64,000 bases of DNA from JAOUEA01 sp963797635 (GTDB lineage: Bacteria; Actinomycetota; UBA4738; HRBIN12): contig CAWCPZ010000011.1 of NCBI GenBank assembly GCA_963797635.1, positions 186,001 through 250,000 of the forward strand. Reading direction: 5' to 3'. Both the position numbers and the translations under genes were made by a program. Below, in pieces: positions 50,881 through 60,501 of this stretch (its first letter is position 1; every line of letters begins with the position of its first letter). The notes below the pieces were generated by a model. The model searched no databases, was not told the origin of the DNA, and worked only from the letters and a program-made list of their open reading frames with translations.

Positions 50881-51888
50881 TGAGCGTGAAGATCGGCATC
50901 AACGGGTTCGGCCGCATCGGTCGCAACTTCTTCCGAGCCGCCAAGCAAGCGCAACTTCGATTTCGACTTCGTGGGCGTGAACGACCTGGGCGACGCCGCC
51001 ACCATGGCGCACCTGCTGAAGTACGACTCGGTGCACGGCCGCTATCCGGGCGAGGTGACCGTCGGCGGCCAGGGCCTGATCGTCGACGGTGACGAGCTCC
51101 GGTTCTTCGCCGAGCGCGACCCCGCCAACCTGCCGTGGAAAGAGGTGGGCGCCGAGATCGTCATCGAATCGACCGGCATCTTCACCACCCGGGAGAAGGC
51201 GGCCGCTCACCTCGAGGCCGGCGCGCAGAAGGTCATCATCAGCGCCCCCGCCACCGGCGAGGACCTCACCGTCGTGCTGGGCGTGAACGACGACGCCTAC
51301 GACCCCGCCAACCACCACGTGATCTCCAACGCCTCCTGCACCACGAACTGCGTGGCCCCCATGGCGAAGGTGATCGACGACGCCTTCGGCATCGAGCAGG
51401 GCTTCATGACCACCGTGCACGCCTACACGAACGATCAGTCGATCCTGGACCTGCCCCACAAGGATCTCCGCCGCGCACGTGCCGCCGCCGTCAACATCAT
51501 CCCCACCTCCACCGGCGCCGCGAAGGCCACCGGCCTGGTGCTGCCGCACCTGCAGGGCAAGCTCGACGGGATGTCGATGCGGGTGCCCGTGCCCGACGGT
51601 TCGGTGACCGACCTGGTCGCCACCGTGAGCCGGGACGTCACGGTCGATGAGGTCAAGGCCGCGTTCAAGGCGGCGGCCGACGAGGGGAGCCTGGCCGGCA
51701 AGCTGGTCTACACCGAGGACCCCATCGTCTCCACCGACATCGTGGGGTCGCAGGCCTCGTGCACGTTCGACGCCAGCGCCACCATGGTGATCGGCAACGT
51801 GGTCAAGGCGATCGGGTGGTACGACAACGAATGGGGCTACTCGAGCCGCCTGGTCGATCTGGCCGCCCTGGTCGCCTCGAAGCTGTGA
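50881..51888 (+). CDS. gap: Glyceraldehyde-3-phosphate dehydrogenase (one frameshift)
   Basis: NAD-dependent glycolytic enzyme. SVKIGINGFGRIGRNFFRAA, an extra base near 50946, then DFVGVNDLGDAATMAHLLKYDSVHG, EIVIESTGIFTTREKA, the catalytic Cys in ISNASCTTNCVAPMAKV, TTVHAYTNDQSILDLPHKDLRRARAAA, STGAAKATGLVLP, WYDNEWGYSSRLVDL. Asp in VGVND after strand 2 indicates NAD rather than NADP. Its TGA overlaps the pgk GTG (GTGA). First gene of gap-pgk-tpiA-apgM. Confidence 0.95.
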
Positions 51889-53066
51889 CCCTTCGCACCC
51901 TCGACGATCTCGGCGAGATCGCCGGGTCGCGTGTCTTCGTGCGCGCCGACTTCAACGTCCCGTTGCAGGACGGTGCGGTGGCCGACGATGCGCGGATCCG
52001 CGCCACCCTGCCCACCCTCACCGAACTCCGGGAGCGCGGGGCGAGCCTGGTGCTCGGTTCGCATCTCGGCCGGCCCAAGGGTGCGGTCGACGAAGGACTG
52101 CGCCTGGCGCCCGTGGGGGAGCGGCTCGCCGAACTCCTGGGCGAGCCCGTGGTCGCGTTGCGGGATCCCGCGCCCGGCGAGCTCCCCGACGCCCCGGTCG
52201 TCCTGCTCGAGAACCTGCGGTTCGATGCGGGCGAGGAGGCCGACGACCCCGCGTTCGCGGGCCGGCTCGCCGAACTCGCCGACGCCTACGTCGATGACGC
52301 GTTCGGGGCGATCCATCGCGCGCACGCCAGCGTGGATGCGCTGCCCGACCTGATGCGCTCGAGCGGCCGCGCCGCCGTCGCCGGCCGGCTGGTCGAGCGC
52401 GAGGTCGAGGTGCTGTCGACGCTCCTGCACGAGCCCGACCGTCCCTACGTGGCCATCCTCGGTGGCGCGAAGGTGTCCGACAAGCTCGCGGTGATCGACT
52501 CCCTGATCGACCGCGTCGACGCCTTGCTGATCGGCGGCGCCATGGCGTTCACGCTGATCGCCGCCGACGGGGGAGAGGTCGCCAACAGCCTCGTCGAACG
52601 CGATCGCTTCGACGATGTGCGCGCGGCCCGCGCCCGTGCCGCCGAGCGCGGCGTGCTGATCGAGGTGCCGCAGGACGTGGTGGCGGCCGAAGCGATCTCC
52701 TTGGAGTCGAAGGCCCAGACCGTGCCCGCCACCGAGATCCCGCGAGGCCTCATGGGCCTGGACATCGGGCCGAAGACCGTCGCGCACTACGCGGAGATCA
52801 TCGCCGACGCCAAGACCGTGTTGTGGAACGGCCCGATGGGGGTCTTCGAACTCGAACCCTTCAGCGCGGGAACGCGCGGCGTGGCGACGGCGATCGCGAA
52901 CGCGCAAGCCTTCAGCGTGGTGGGCGGCGGGGATTCCCTGCTGGCCGTCAAGCGTGCCGAGCTCACCGACGGCTTCGATCACCTCTCGACCGGGGGCGGC
53001 GCTTCATTGGAGTTCCTGGAGGGTCGGGAACTGCCCGGACTCACGATCCTGGAGGACCGTCCATGA
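51885..53066 (+). CDS. pgk: Phosphoglycerate kinase
   Basis: 393 residues, intact. GSRVFVRADFNVPLQDG, SLVLGSHLGRPKG, VVLLENLRFDAGEE, DDAFGAIHRAHASV, YVAILGGAKVSDKLAVID, VLWNGPMGVFELEPFSAGT and the nucleotide loop VGGGDSLLAV / HLSTGGGASLEFLEG. GTG start overlapping the gap stop; stop overlaps the tpiA ATG (ATGA). Confidence 0.97.
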   Translation: MTLRTLDDLGEIAGSRVFVRADFNVPLQDGAVADDARIRATLPTLTELRERGASLVLGSHLGRPKGAVDEGLRLAPVGERLAELLGEPVVALRDPAPGELPDAPVVLLENLRFDAGEEADDPAFAGRLAELADAYVDDAFGAIHRAHASVDALPDLMRSSGRAAVAGRLVEREVEVLSTLLHEPDRPYVAILGGAKVSDKLAVIDSLIDRVDALLIGGAMAFTLIAADGGEVANSLVERDRFDDVRAARARAAERGVLIEVPQDVVAAEAISLESKAQTVPATEIPRGLMGLDIGPKTVAHYAEIIADAKTVLWNGPMGVFELEPFSAGTRGVATAIANAQAFSVVGGGDSLLAVKRAELTDGFDHLSTGGGASLEFLEGRELPGLTILEDRP

Positions 53067-53833
53067 CCGAACGACGACCGATCATCGCCGCCAACTGGAA
53101 GATGCACAAGACGCACCTCGAGGCCATCCAGGCGGTCCAGAAGCTCAGCTACCTCCTGCACAAGGACGAAGCGGAGAAGACCGAGGTGGTGATCTGTCCG
53201 CCGTTCACGGCCCTGCGCTCGGTCGAGACGTTGCTGGACTCCGACAAACTTCCGTACGGGCTCGGCGCCCAGAACGTCTATCCCGAGGACAAGGGCGCCT
53301 TCACGGGGGAGGTGTCGCCGGTCATGCTCGCCGCACTGCGGGTCCGCTACGTGATCGTCGGGCACTCCGAGCGCCGGCAGCTCTTCGGCGAGGACGACGC
53401 CTTCGTGAACAAGAAGGTCCGCGCCGTCTTCAAGCACGAGATGACCCCGATCCTCTGCGTCGGCGAGACGCTCGAGGAACGCGAGGCCGACGGCACGGAA
53501 AGCAAAGTGGCGCAACAGATCAGGCGAGGGTTCGACAGCGTGAGCGCCGAGCAGGCGGCGACGGCCGTCGTCGCGTACGAGCCCATCTGGGCGATCGGCA
53601 CGGGGCGCAACGCCGAACCCGCCGACGCCGGCCGCGTCGTCGAGGTGATCCGCGCCACCCTGGCCGACCGCTACGACGACGGCGTGGCTCAGGCCGTCCG
53701 CGTGCAGTACGGGGGAAGCGTCAAGCCCGGGAACATCCGAGAGTTCATGGCGCATCCGGAGATCGACGGCGCGCTCGTGGGTGGTGCCAGCCTCGATCCG
53801 GAGGACCTCGCCCTGATCATCAAGTACCGCTAG
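53063..53833 (+). CDS. tpiA: Triose-phosphate isomerase
   Basis: 256 residues, intact. Catalytic Asn11 and Lys13 (AANWKMHK), His101 (VGHSERRQLFGE), Glu173 (AYEPIWAIGTG), phosphate loop VQYGGSVKPGN and GALVGGASLDPEDL. Coupled to pgk by a 4-bp overlap. Confidence 0.97.
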   Translation: MTERRPIIAANWKMHKTHLEAIQAVQKLSYLLHKDEAEKTEVVICPPFTALRSVETLLDSDKLPYGLGAQNVYPEDKGAFTGEVSPVMLAALRVRYVIVGHSERRQLFGEDDAFVNKKVRAVFKHEMTPILCVGETLEEREADGTESKVAQQIRRGFDSVSAEQAATAVVAYEPIWAIGTGRNAEPADAGRVVEVIRATLADRYDDGVAQAVRVQYGGSVKPGNIREFMAHPEIDGALVGGASLDPEDLALIIKYR

Positions 53834-53867
53834 CCCGCCACGTACCGCCAACCGAAGGAGGGTCCGC

Positions 53868-55152
53868 GTGCACAAGCTCCTCTACGTCTGCCTCGACGGC
53901 CTGGGTGACGACCCGATCCCCGCCTTCGATGGACGCACGCCGCTCGAAGCGGCCGAGACCCCCAACCTCGACGCGCTCGCTCGACGGGGACGGACGGGCA
54001 GGGTGATCACGGTGGGACCCGGCATCGCCCCCGAGTCCGACATCGGCGTGTTCGGGATCCTGGGCTACGACCCCAAGGAGGAACATCCCGGCCGCGGCGT
54101 GCTGGAGGCGATGGGCATCGGCATGGACTTCCGCGACGGTGACCTGGCCTACCGCATCAACTTCGCCACGGCCGACTGGCCGGAGATCGTCGATCGTCGC
54201 GTCGGACGCGACCTCACGTCCGAGGAGTCGAAGGCGCTCGCCGACGAGGTCAACGAGACGCTGCAGTTGCCGGGAGCGACCTTCGACCTGCGAGCGACGA
54301 TCGAGCACCGTGGCGCCCTGGTGATCCGTACCGACGACGGACAGGCGCTCGTCTCCGAGGTCACCAACACGGATCCCGCGTACCTGCGACAGGGCCACCT
54401 GGGCGTCGCCCTGGAGACGTTCGAACCCGTCGTCGTCACGGCGACGGCGCTCGAGGACTCCGACGCGGCCCGGCACGCCGCGGACCTCACCAACGCGTTC
54501 GTCGAAGGGTCGGCGCGCATCCTGAACGCCTCCGAGGTGAACGAGCGACGTCGCGCCGACGGCCGGCTCCCCGCCAACCTGATCCTCACGAGGGACGGCG
54601 GCGATCATCGCCCGGCGCTCCAGCCGATCGCGGATCGCTTCGGCATGCCGTGGGGGTGCTTCGTCGAGATGCCGGTCGAGCGGGGCATCGCCCTGGCGCT
54701 CGGGATGGACCCCGTCGACGTGCCCCGCCTCGATGCCGTCGGATTCGGCAGCCAGGCCGAAGAGCGCTACGCCGCGTGGGCGGAGCTGGCGGGCTCGGCC
54801 CTCGATGCGTATCAGGCGCTGTACATCCACATCAAGGGGCCGGACGTCCCCGCGCACGACGGTCGCGCCGAGGACAAGCGCGACGTCATCACCGCGATCG
54901 ACCGGGCGTTCTTCGGTGTGGTGCTCCCTTCCTTGGGCCCCGACACGGTGGTGGCCGTCACCGCAGACCACGCCACGTCATGCGTGCGGAAGGCGCACAC
55001 GGCCGATCCCGTTCCCGTTCGTGGTCAGCGGCGCCTCCATCACGTCGGACGGCTCCGAGTCCTACGGCGAACGAGCCTGCGAACACGGTTCCCTCGGCAC
55101 GCGGCTGGGACCCCAGGTCCTGCCCGAACTCACCGCCTCGCTCCGCGGCTGA
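53868..55152 (+). CDS. apgM: Cofactor-independent phosphoglycerate mutase, ApgM type (one frameshift)
   Basis: Interconverts 3- and 2-phosphoglycerate. About 427 residues of the alkaline-phosphatase-like archaeal-type family: LLYVCLDGLGDDPIPAFDGRTPLEAAETPNLDALARRG, VGPGIAPESDIGVFGILGYDP, YRINFATAD, YIHIKGPDVPAHDG, KRDVITAIDR, VVAVTADHATSC. The metal Asp and His residues are in CLDGLGDD and TADHATS. An extra base near 55012 splits the last 45 codons (corrected FPFVVSGASITSDGSESYGE). GTG start after AAGGAGGG. Being fourth in the operon, it extends gap-pgk-tpi by the next step of the pathway. Confidence 0.9.
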
Positions 55153-55215
55153 GCCCCCGGATGGCCGAAGTTTCGGTTTCCTGCCTCGGAATCCGCGAGT
55201 CGTTGCGCTCCGGAA

Positions 55216-55229
55216 GGCCCCCGGGGGCC
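55216..55229. promoter_or_regulatory. 14-bp perfect palindrome upstream of the dpp promoter
   Basis: GGCCCCCGGGGGCC, 9 bp before the -35 hexamer and 63 bp after apgM. Could be an operator or part of a terminator for the glycolytic operon. Confidence 0.35.
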
Positions 55230-55238
55230 AAACATGCG

Positions 55239-55267
55239 TTGCGGACTCCGGAGAACGCGCCTAATAT
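55239..55267 (+). promoter_or_regulatory. Promoter of the peptide transporter operon
   Basis: -35 TTGCGG (55239-55244), 17-bp spacer, -10 TAATAT (55262-55267), the best -10 in the window. The GTG start is 9 nt beyond, so the mRNA is leaderless or nearly so. Confidence 0.65.
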
Positions 55268-55276
55268 CCAGCGCCG

Positions 55277-56426
55277 GTGAGCGACAAGCGAGATCCAGAC
55301 GTATCGACGGAGCGAGAGAACACCCTCCTCGCTCCAGGCGCGGGCCTCATCAACTACGCCGAAGAGGGCGTCGACGTCGAGCACGTCGTCGAAGAAGATC
55401 CGTCCAGACCGCCGCCAGAAGTTCCGAAACAAGACATCGGGCGTTCGCCGTGGCAGATCTTCTGGCGGCAGTTCCGTCGGGACCGGTGGGCGATCGCCGG
55501 CCTCGTCATGATCTTCCTCATCGTGATGCTGGCGGTCTTGGCCCCGGTGTTCGCGAGTTGGAGCGGTCACGACCCCAACGACGTGAACCTCGACGCCCTC
55601 GACGCCTTCGGGCTCCCGGGCGCCCCGGGGTGGTGGCCGTGCCCCGAGAACGCCGGCGACAGCTGTCACCACCGAGACGGGTGAAGTCACGATCGTGAAC
55701 GGGTGCCAGGCCATCCCCGGATATCTCCTGGGGGTCGACTCCACCGGCCGCGACCTGTTCGTGCGGATCGCTTACGGCGCTCGCACCTCGCTGTTCATCG
55801 CGCTCGCGGCCACGGGGCTCGCCTTGGTGATCGGTGTGGTCCTCGGCATCATCTCGGGATTCTTCCGGGGCAAGGTCGACACGTTCATCTCGCGCATGAC
55901 CGACGTCGTCCTGTCGCTGCCGATCCTGCTCCTGGCGTTGGGGCTGGCCTCTGCGTGTGGCGCCAACAAGGAAGGCTGCCTCGGCGGGCTGATCAAACCT
56001 GGCCTCATCATGGTGGCGGTCATCATCGGCCTGTTCAGCTGGCCGTACATCGCGCGCATCATCCGCGGCCAGGTGCTGTCCCTGCGCGAGAAGGAGTTCG
56101 TGGAGGCGTCACGATCGCTGGGTTCGTCGAACTGGCGGATCATGGCGAGGGAGATCCTGCCCAACGTGGCCGCCCCGCTGATCGTCTACACCACGCTCAT
56201 CATCCCCGCCAACATCCTGTTCGAAGCCGGCCTGTCGTTCCTGGGGGTCGGCGTTCCAGACACCACGCCGTCGTGGGGGGCCATGCTGTCGGAGTCGGCA
56301 GCCGCCTTCCAATACGCGCCGTGGTTGATGTTGTTCCCCGGTATCGCGCTGTTCGCGACGACCCTCGCATTCAACCTCGTCGGCGATGGACTTCGCGATG
56401 CCCTCGATCCTCGGACCTCGGCGTGA
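55277..56426 (+). CDS. dppC: Peptide ABC transporter permease DppC (one frameshift)
   Basis: About 383 residues. A polar N-terminus, then SPWQIFWRQFRRDRWAIAGLVMIFLIVMLAVLAPVFA (OppC N-terminal span), an extra C near 55672, then LLGVDSTGRDLFVRIAYGARTSLFIALAATGLALVIG, VVLSLPILLLALGLA, the ATPase loop VEASRSLGSSNWRIMAREILPNVAAPLIV and LSFLGVGVPDTTPSWGAML. GTG start. It comes before the binding protein, whereas dppB follows it; the usual order is A-B-C. Confidence 0.9.
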
Positions 56427-56544
56427 CCGTACTGGGTATCGGAAGGGACGGTTTCGCCCCGGAAGGAGGGCCCGTATCAACGAGCACGGGAACGACGCAC
56501 CACCGCATGAAGGGTTCGCACGTACAACGAGAGAGGGGGTCCCA

Positions 56545-58418
56545 TTGAAACGGATGCTCAAAGTGGTTGCCCTCGTGGCGGTCCTGGCCATCGTCGCTGC
56601 AGCATGTAACAGCGACAGTGGCGACAGCAGACGCCTCGGGGTCGGCTTCGGCGTCCGGTGACCTGAGTGGCGGCACGCTGAAGATGGCGATGCTGGCCGA
56701 TGTCACCGCGGCGTTCGACCCGCAGAAGGAGTACTACTCGGTCACCTGGGAGTACTACCGGTGCTGCCTGCTCCGCACGCTCATGAGCTACAAGGGCGTA
56801 CCGACGGCGCAGGGTGGCGCGGATATCTTCCCGGACCTGGCTGCCGCCGAACCTGAAGTCTCGGCTGACGGCCTCACCTGGACGTTCACGATCAAGCCAG
56901 GCGTGAACTACGCCCCGCCGTTCCAGGACACCGAGATCACCGCCAACGACTTCATCACCGCGATGAAGCGCACGGCCAACCCGAAGGCCAACGTGGGCGG
57001 CTACTCGTTCTACTACTCGGTGATCAAGGGCTTCGACGACTTCACCGACGGCAAGTCGGACACGATCGAGGGCATGACGGCGGTCGACGACCACACCCTG
57101 CAGATCGAGCTCACCGAGCCGACGGGTGACCTGGGGTACCGCTTCGCCATGGCGACGTCGGCCCCGATCCCGCCACTCAACGACGGGGAGTACGGTGCAG
57201 CCACCGGTCACGACAAGGACTACGGTCGTTACCTCGTCGCATCCGGCCCGTACATGTTCAAGGGCTCGGAGGACATGGACTTCAACGCTCCGATCAAGGA
57301 CCAGGATCCGGCTCCGGGCTACATCCCCGGTCGCTCGATCGAATTGGTTCGCAACCCGACCTGGAGCGCGGACACCGACGACCTGCGCAAGGCCTACCCG
57401 GATGAGATCACCGTCTCGATCGGCGGCGACAACGACGACCTGTACAACAAGGTCCAGGCGGGCGAGATCGACTTCGGTCGTCGACGGCATCGTGCCGCCG
57501 GACAAGATCAAGCAGTACCAGACCGATCCTGCGCTCGAGGACCGCTTGAACGTGTACCCGTCCGACGCGATGCGCTACGTGTCCTTCAACCTGGCACTGG
57601 CGCCGTTCGATGACATCCACGTCCGCAAGGCCGTCAACTGGGCCTTCGACAAGGAAGGGTTCCGTCAGCTCCGAGGCGGCCCGACCACGGGTGAACTGGC
57701 TGGGCACATCTTCGTGAACAGCCTGCAGAACGACATCCTGAAGGACTACGACCCGTACCCGACGCCCAACGGTGCCGGCGACCTGGAGAAGGCCAAGGAA
57801 GAGATGGCCCAATCCAAGTACGACAGCGACGGCGACGGTGTCTGTGACGACCCGTCCTGCGAGGGCATCCTCACGATCACCGACCGCGAGGACCCGTACG
57901 GGAAGCAGGCAGCGCTGCTGGCGCAGTTCCTCGAGCCGCTCGGTATGACGCTCGACGTCAAGGAGCTGGAGCGGGGCGTCATGTACAACAAGTGCGACGA
58001 CGCGAACGCCCAGACGACGTTCTGCGCCGGTCCCGCATGGGGCAAGGACTACGCCGACGGCTACACGTTCGGTGGTCCGCTGTTCGACTCCAGCGGTCTC
58101 TGGGAGAGCTGCTGCAACTACAACCTGCTCGGAGCGACTGCCGAGCAGTTGAAGGGTTGGGGCTACGACGTCACCGAGGTGCCGAGCGTCGACGACAAGG
58201 TCGCCGAGTGCTCGGCGGCCATCGATGACGCTCGCTTCCAGTGCTGGGCGGACCTCGACAAGCAGCTGATGGAAGATGTCGTGCCGTTCGTGCCCTACCT
58301 GTTCGACAACAACGTCGACGTCCTGTCCCCGAACGTGACGAACTACTCGTTCGACCAGTTCGCGGGACTCGCGGCCTTCGATCAGATGGCCGTCAGTGGA
58401 TCCGGCAACGTGGGTTGA
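56545..58418 (+). CDS. dppA: Peptide ABC transporter substrate-binding lipoprotein DppA (frame broken)
   Basis: SBP_bac_5 receptor of about 624 residues. TTG start after GAGAGAGGGGG (ATG 56554 is an alternative); LKRMLKVVALVAVLAIVAAAC is a lipoprotein signal. GGTLKMAMLADVTAAFDPQKEYYS, PDLAAAEPEVSADGLTWTFTIKPGVNYAPPFQD, ITANDFITAMKR, LVASGPYMFKG, SIELVRNPTWSADTDDLRKAYPDEITV, YVSFNLALAPFDDIHVRKAVNWAFDKEGF. Indels near 56628 and 57478. The C-terminal half holds several Cys residues (CDDPSCEG, ESCCNYN, AECSAA), unusual for the family. Confidence 0.9.
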
Positions 58419-58446
58419 TCGACCAGCGGCAGTAGCAAGCGGGAGA

Positions 58447-58478
58447 GAGGAGGGGGCTGTGAGAGCGGCCCCCTCCTC
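58447..58478 (+). promoter_or_regulatory. Intercistronic hairpin between dppA and dppB
   Basis: GAGGAGGGGGC and GCCCCCTCCTC form a perfect 11-bp stem with a 10-nt loop, 28 bases after the dppA stop and 26 before the dppB ATG. No U-tract. It probably stabilises the binding-protein mRNA or terminates part of the transcripts, raising receptor over permease. Confidence 0.55.
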
Positions 58479-58504
58479 GACCCGACGATGAAGGAGGCGA
58501 CACG

Positions 58505-59491
58505 ATGGGCAGGTACCTGATCAGGCGGGTGCTCTTCCTGATCCTGGTCCTGTTCGTGGTGTCGCTGCTCACGTTCCTGATCTTCGTGAAACTGCCGGCC
58601 GGAGACCCGGCGCGCCGCGCGGTGGGTCGCACGACGACCCCCGAGCAGATCCAAGCGGCGCGCGAGGCGTTCGGCCTGGACAAGCCGCTCTACATCCAGT
58701 ACGCCCGGTTCGCCAAGGGGCTCGTGCCCTGGCCGGGATGGTTCCTCACCGAGGACGTGTACTACTCCTACGGCAACTTCGTGGCCGTGAAGGAAGAGAT
58801 CTGGCGGCGGCTCCCCGTCACGATCACGCTCGCCGTGGGCGCGGCGGTGATCTGGCTCGCGCTCGGCATCCCGATCGGCATCGTCTCGGGGGTCAAACGA
58901 GGGTCCTTCTGGGATCGGGCGGGCATGTTATTCGCCCTCATCGGGGTATCGATGCCGGTGTTCTGGCTGGGCCAGCTGCTCTTATACATCTTCTGGTTCA
59001 AGTTCAATGAATGGTTCGGGTGGGGTGCGCCCTCATCCGGCCTGGCGATCGGTGCGTCGATCTGGCAATCGATCGCGGAGGGCAAGTTCATCCTGCCGTG
59101 GATCACGCTGGCGTTCACCTCGGCGGCCTTCTACGCGAGGATGGTGCGCGGCAACCTGATCGAGACGATGGGCGAGGACTACATCCGGACGGCTCGTGCG
59201 AAGGGCCTGCCGGAACGCCGCGTGATCTATCGCCACGGTCTGCGCGGCGCCCTCACGCCGGTCGTCACGATGCTCGGCCTCGACATCGGACTGCTGCTCG
59301 GCGGCGCGTTCATCACCGAGACGCTGTTCGCCCTTCCGGGGATCGGACAGCTCGCGGTGACGTCCATCTCCACGAACGACTTCCCGATGGTCATGGGCGT
59401 GACGGTGCTCGGCGCGTTGTTCATCGCGATCGCCAACCTGGTGGTTGACGTGGCGTACGCGTTCCTCGATCCGAGAGTGAGGTACACGTAG
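58505..59491 (+). CDS. dppB: Peptide ABC transporter permease DppB
   Basis: 328 residues, intact. RYLIRRVLFLILVLFVVSLLTFLI, PAGDPARRAVG, IQAAREAFGLDKPLYIQYARFAKGL (OppB N-terminal domain), LPVTITLAVGAAVIWLALGIPIGI, the ATPase loop YIRTARAKGLPERRVIYRHGLRGALTPVVT and GLLLGGAFITETLFALPGIGQLA. AAGGAGG precedes the ATG. The TAG overlaps the dppD GTG. Confidence 0.95.
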   Translation: MGRYLIRRVLFLILVLFVVSLLTFLIFVKLPAGDPARRAVGRTTTPEQIQAAREAFGLDKPLYIQYARFAKGLVPWPGWFLTEDVYYSYGNFVAVKEEIWRRLPVTITLAVGAAVIWLALGIPIGIVSGVKRGSFWDRAGMLFALIGVSMPVFWLGQLLLYIFWFKFNEWFGWGAPSSGLAIGASIWQSIAEGKFILPWITLAFTSAAFYARMVRGNLIETMGEDYIRTARAKGLPERRVIYRHGLRGALTPVVTMLGLDIGLLLGGAFITETLFALPGIGQLAVTSISTNDFPMVMGVTVLGALFIAIANLVVDVAYAFLDPRVRYT

Positions 59492-60501
59492 TGGCCGAGC
59501 CCCTGCTCGAGGTCAAGGACCTGAAGGTCCATTTCCGCACCGACGACGGCGTCGTCAAAGCCGTCGATGGTGTGAGCTATTCGATCGCGCCCGGCGAGAC
59601 CCTGGGGATCGTGGGGGAGTCGGGCTCGGGCAAGAGCGTGACTTCCCTGACCGTGATGGGCCTGACGAATTCGCCGCAGGCCGAGATCTCCGGCGAGGTG
59701 ATCTTCCAGGGCCAGGACCTGTTGAAGCTGCCGCCGGACGAGATGCGCACGATCCGCGGGGACAAGATCTCGATGATCTTCCAGGACCCGATGACGTCGC
59801 TGCATCCCTTCTACAAGGTGGGCGATCAGATCGCCGAGGCGATCCTGCAGCATCAGAACGTCTCCAAGAAGGAGGCCTTCCAAGGCGCGGTCGACATGCT
59901 GGCCAAGGTCAACATCCCGCGTCCGGACGAACGGGCCAAGCAGTTCCCGCACGAGTTCTCCGGGGGCATGCGGCAGCGGGCCATGATCGCCATGGCGCTG
60001 GCGCTGAACCCGGACCTGCTGATCGCGGACGAGCCCACCACCGCGCTCGACGTGACGGTGCAGGCCCAGATCCTCGACCTGATCGACCGTCTGAAGGACG
60101 AGTTCAACGCCGCGGTCATCATCATCACCCACGACCTGGGAGTGGTGGCCGAGCACTGCGACAACATCCAGGTGATGTACGCCGGCAAGGCCGTCGAGTT
60201 CGGCAACACCGACGACATCTACTACAGCCCGCACCACCCGTACACGTGGGGCCTGCTGAGCTCCATCCCGCGGCTCGATGACGACCTCGATCGCCTGGTG
60301 CCGATCCAGGGGTTGCCGCCGTCGTTGATCAACGTGCCGCCGGGCTGCGCGTTCCACCCCCGATGCCCGTACCGGTTCGAACCCTGCGACAAGGAGGTCC
60401 CGGCGCTGATCCCGTCCGACGGGCACCACGCGGCGGCCTGTCACCTCTCGCTGGCGGACAAGGAACGGATCGTGCGCGAGGAGGTGCTCGTCCACCGATG
60501 A
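59491..60501 (+). CDS. dppD: Peptide ABC transporter ATP-binding protein DppD
   Basis: 336 residues, intact. Walker A GESGSGKSVTSLTVMGL, Q-loop MIFQDPMTSLHPFYKV, signature EFSGGMRQRAMIAMALAL, Walker B LLIADEPTTALDVTVQAQIL, H-loop IIITHDLGVVAEHCD. The C-terminal Cys motif GCAFHPRCPYRFEPC...AACH belongs to the oligopeptide ATPase family and can hold an Fe-S cluster. Coupled to dppB and dppF by overlaps. Confidence 0.95.
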   Translation: MAEPLLEVKDLKVHFRTDDGVVKAVDGVSYSIAPGETLGIVGESGSGKSVTSLTVMGLTNSPQAEISGEVIFQGQDLLKLPPDEMRTIRGDKISMIFQDPMTSLHPFYKVGDQIAEAILQHQNVSKKEAFQGAVDMLAKVNIPRPDERAKQFPHEFSGGMRQRAMIAMALALNPDLLIADEPTTALDVTVQAQILDLIDRLKDEFNAAVIIITHDLGVVAEHCDNIQVMYAGKAVEFGNTDDIYYSPHHPYTWGLLSSIPRLDDDLDRLVPIQGLPPSLINVPPGCAFHPRCPYRFEPCDKEVPALIPSDGHHAAACHLSLADKERIVREEVLVHR

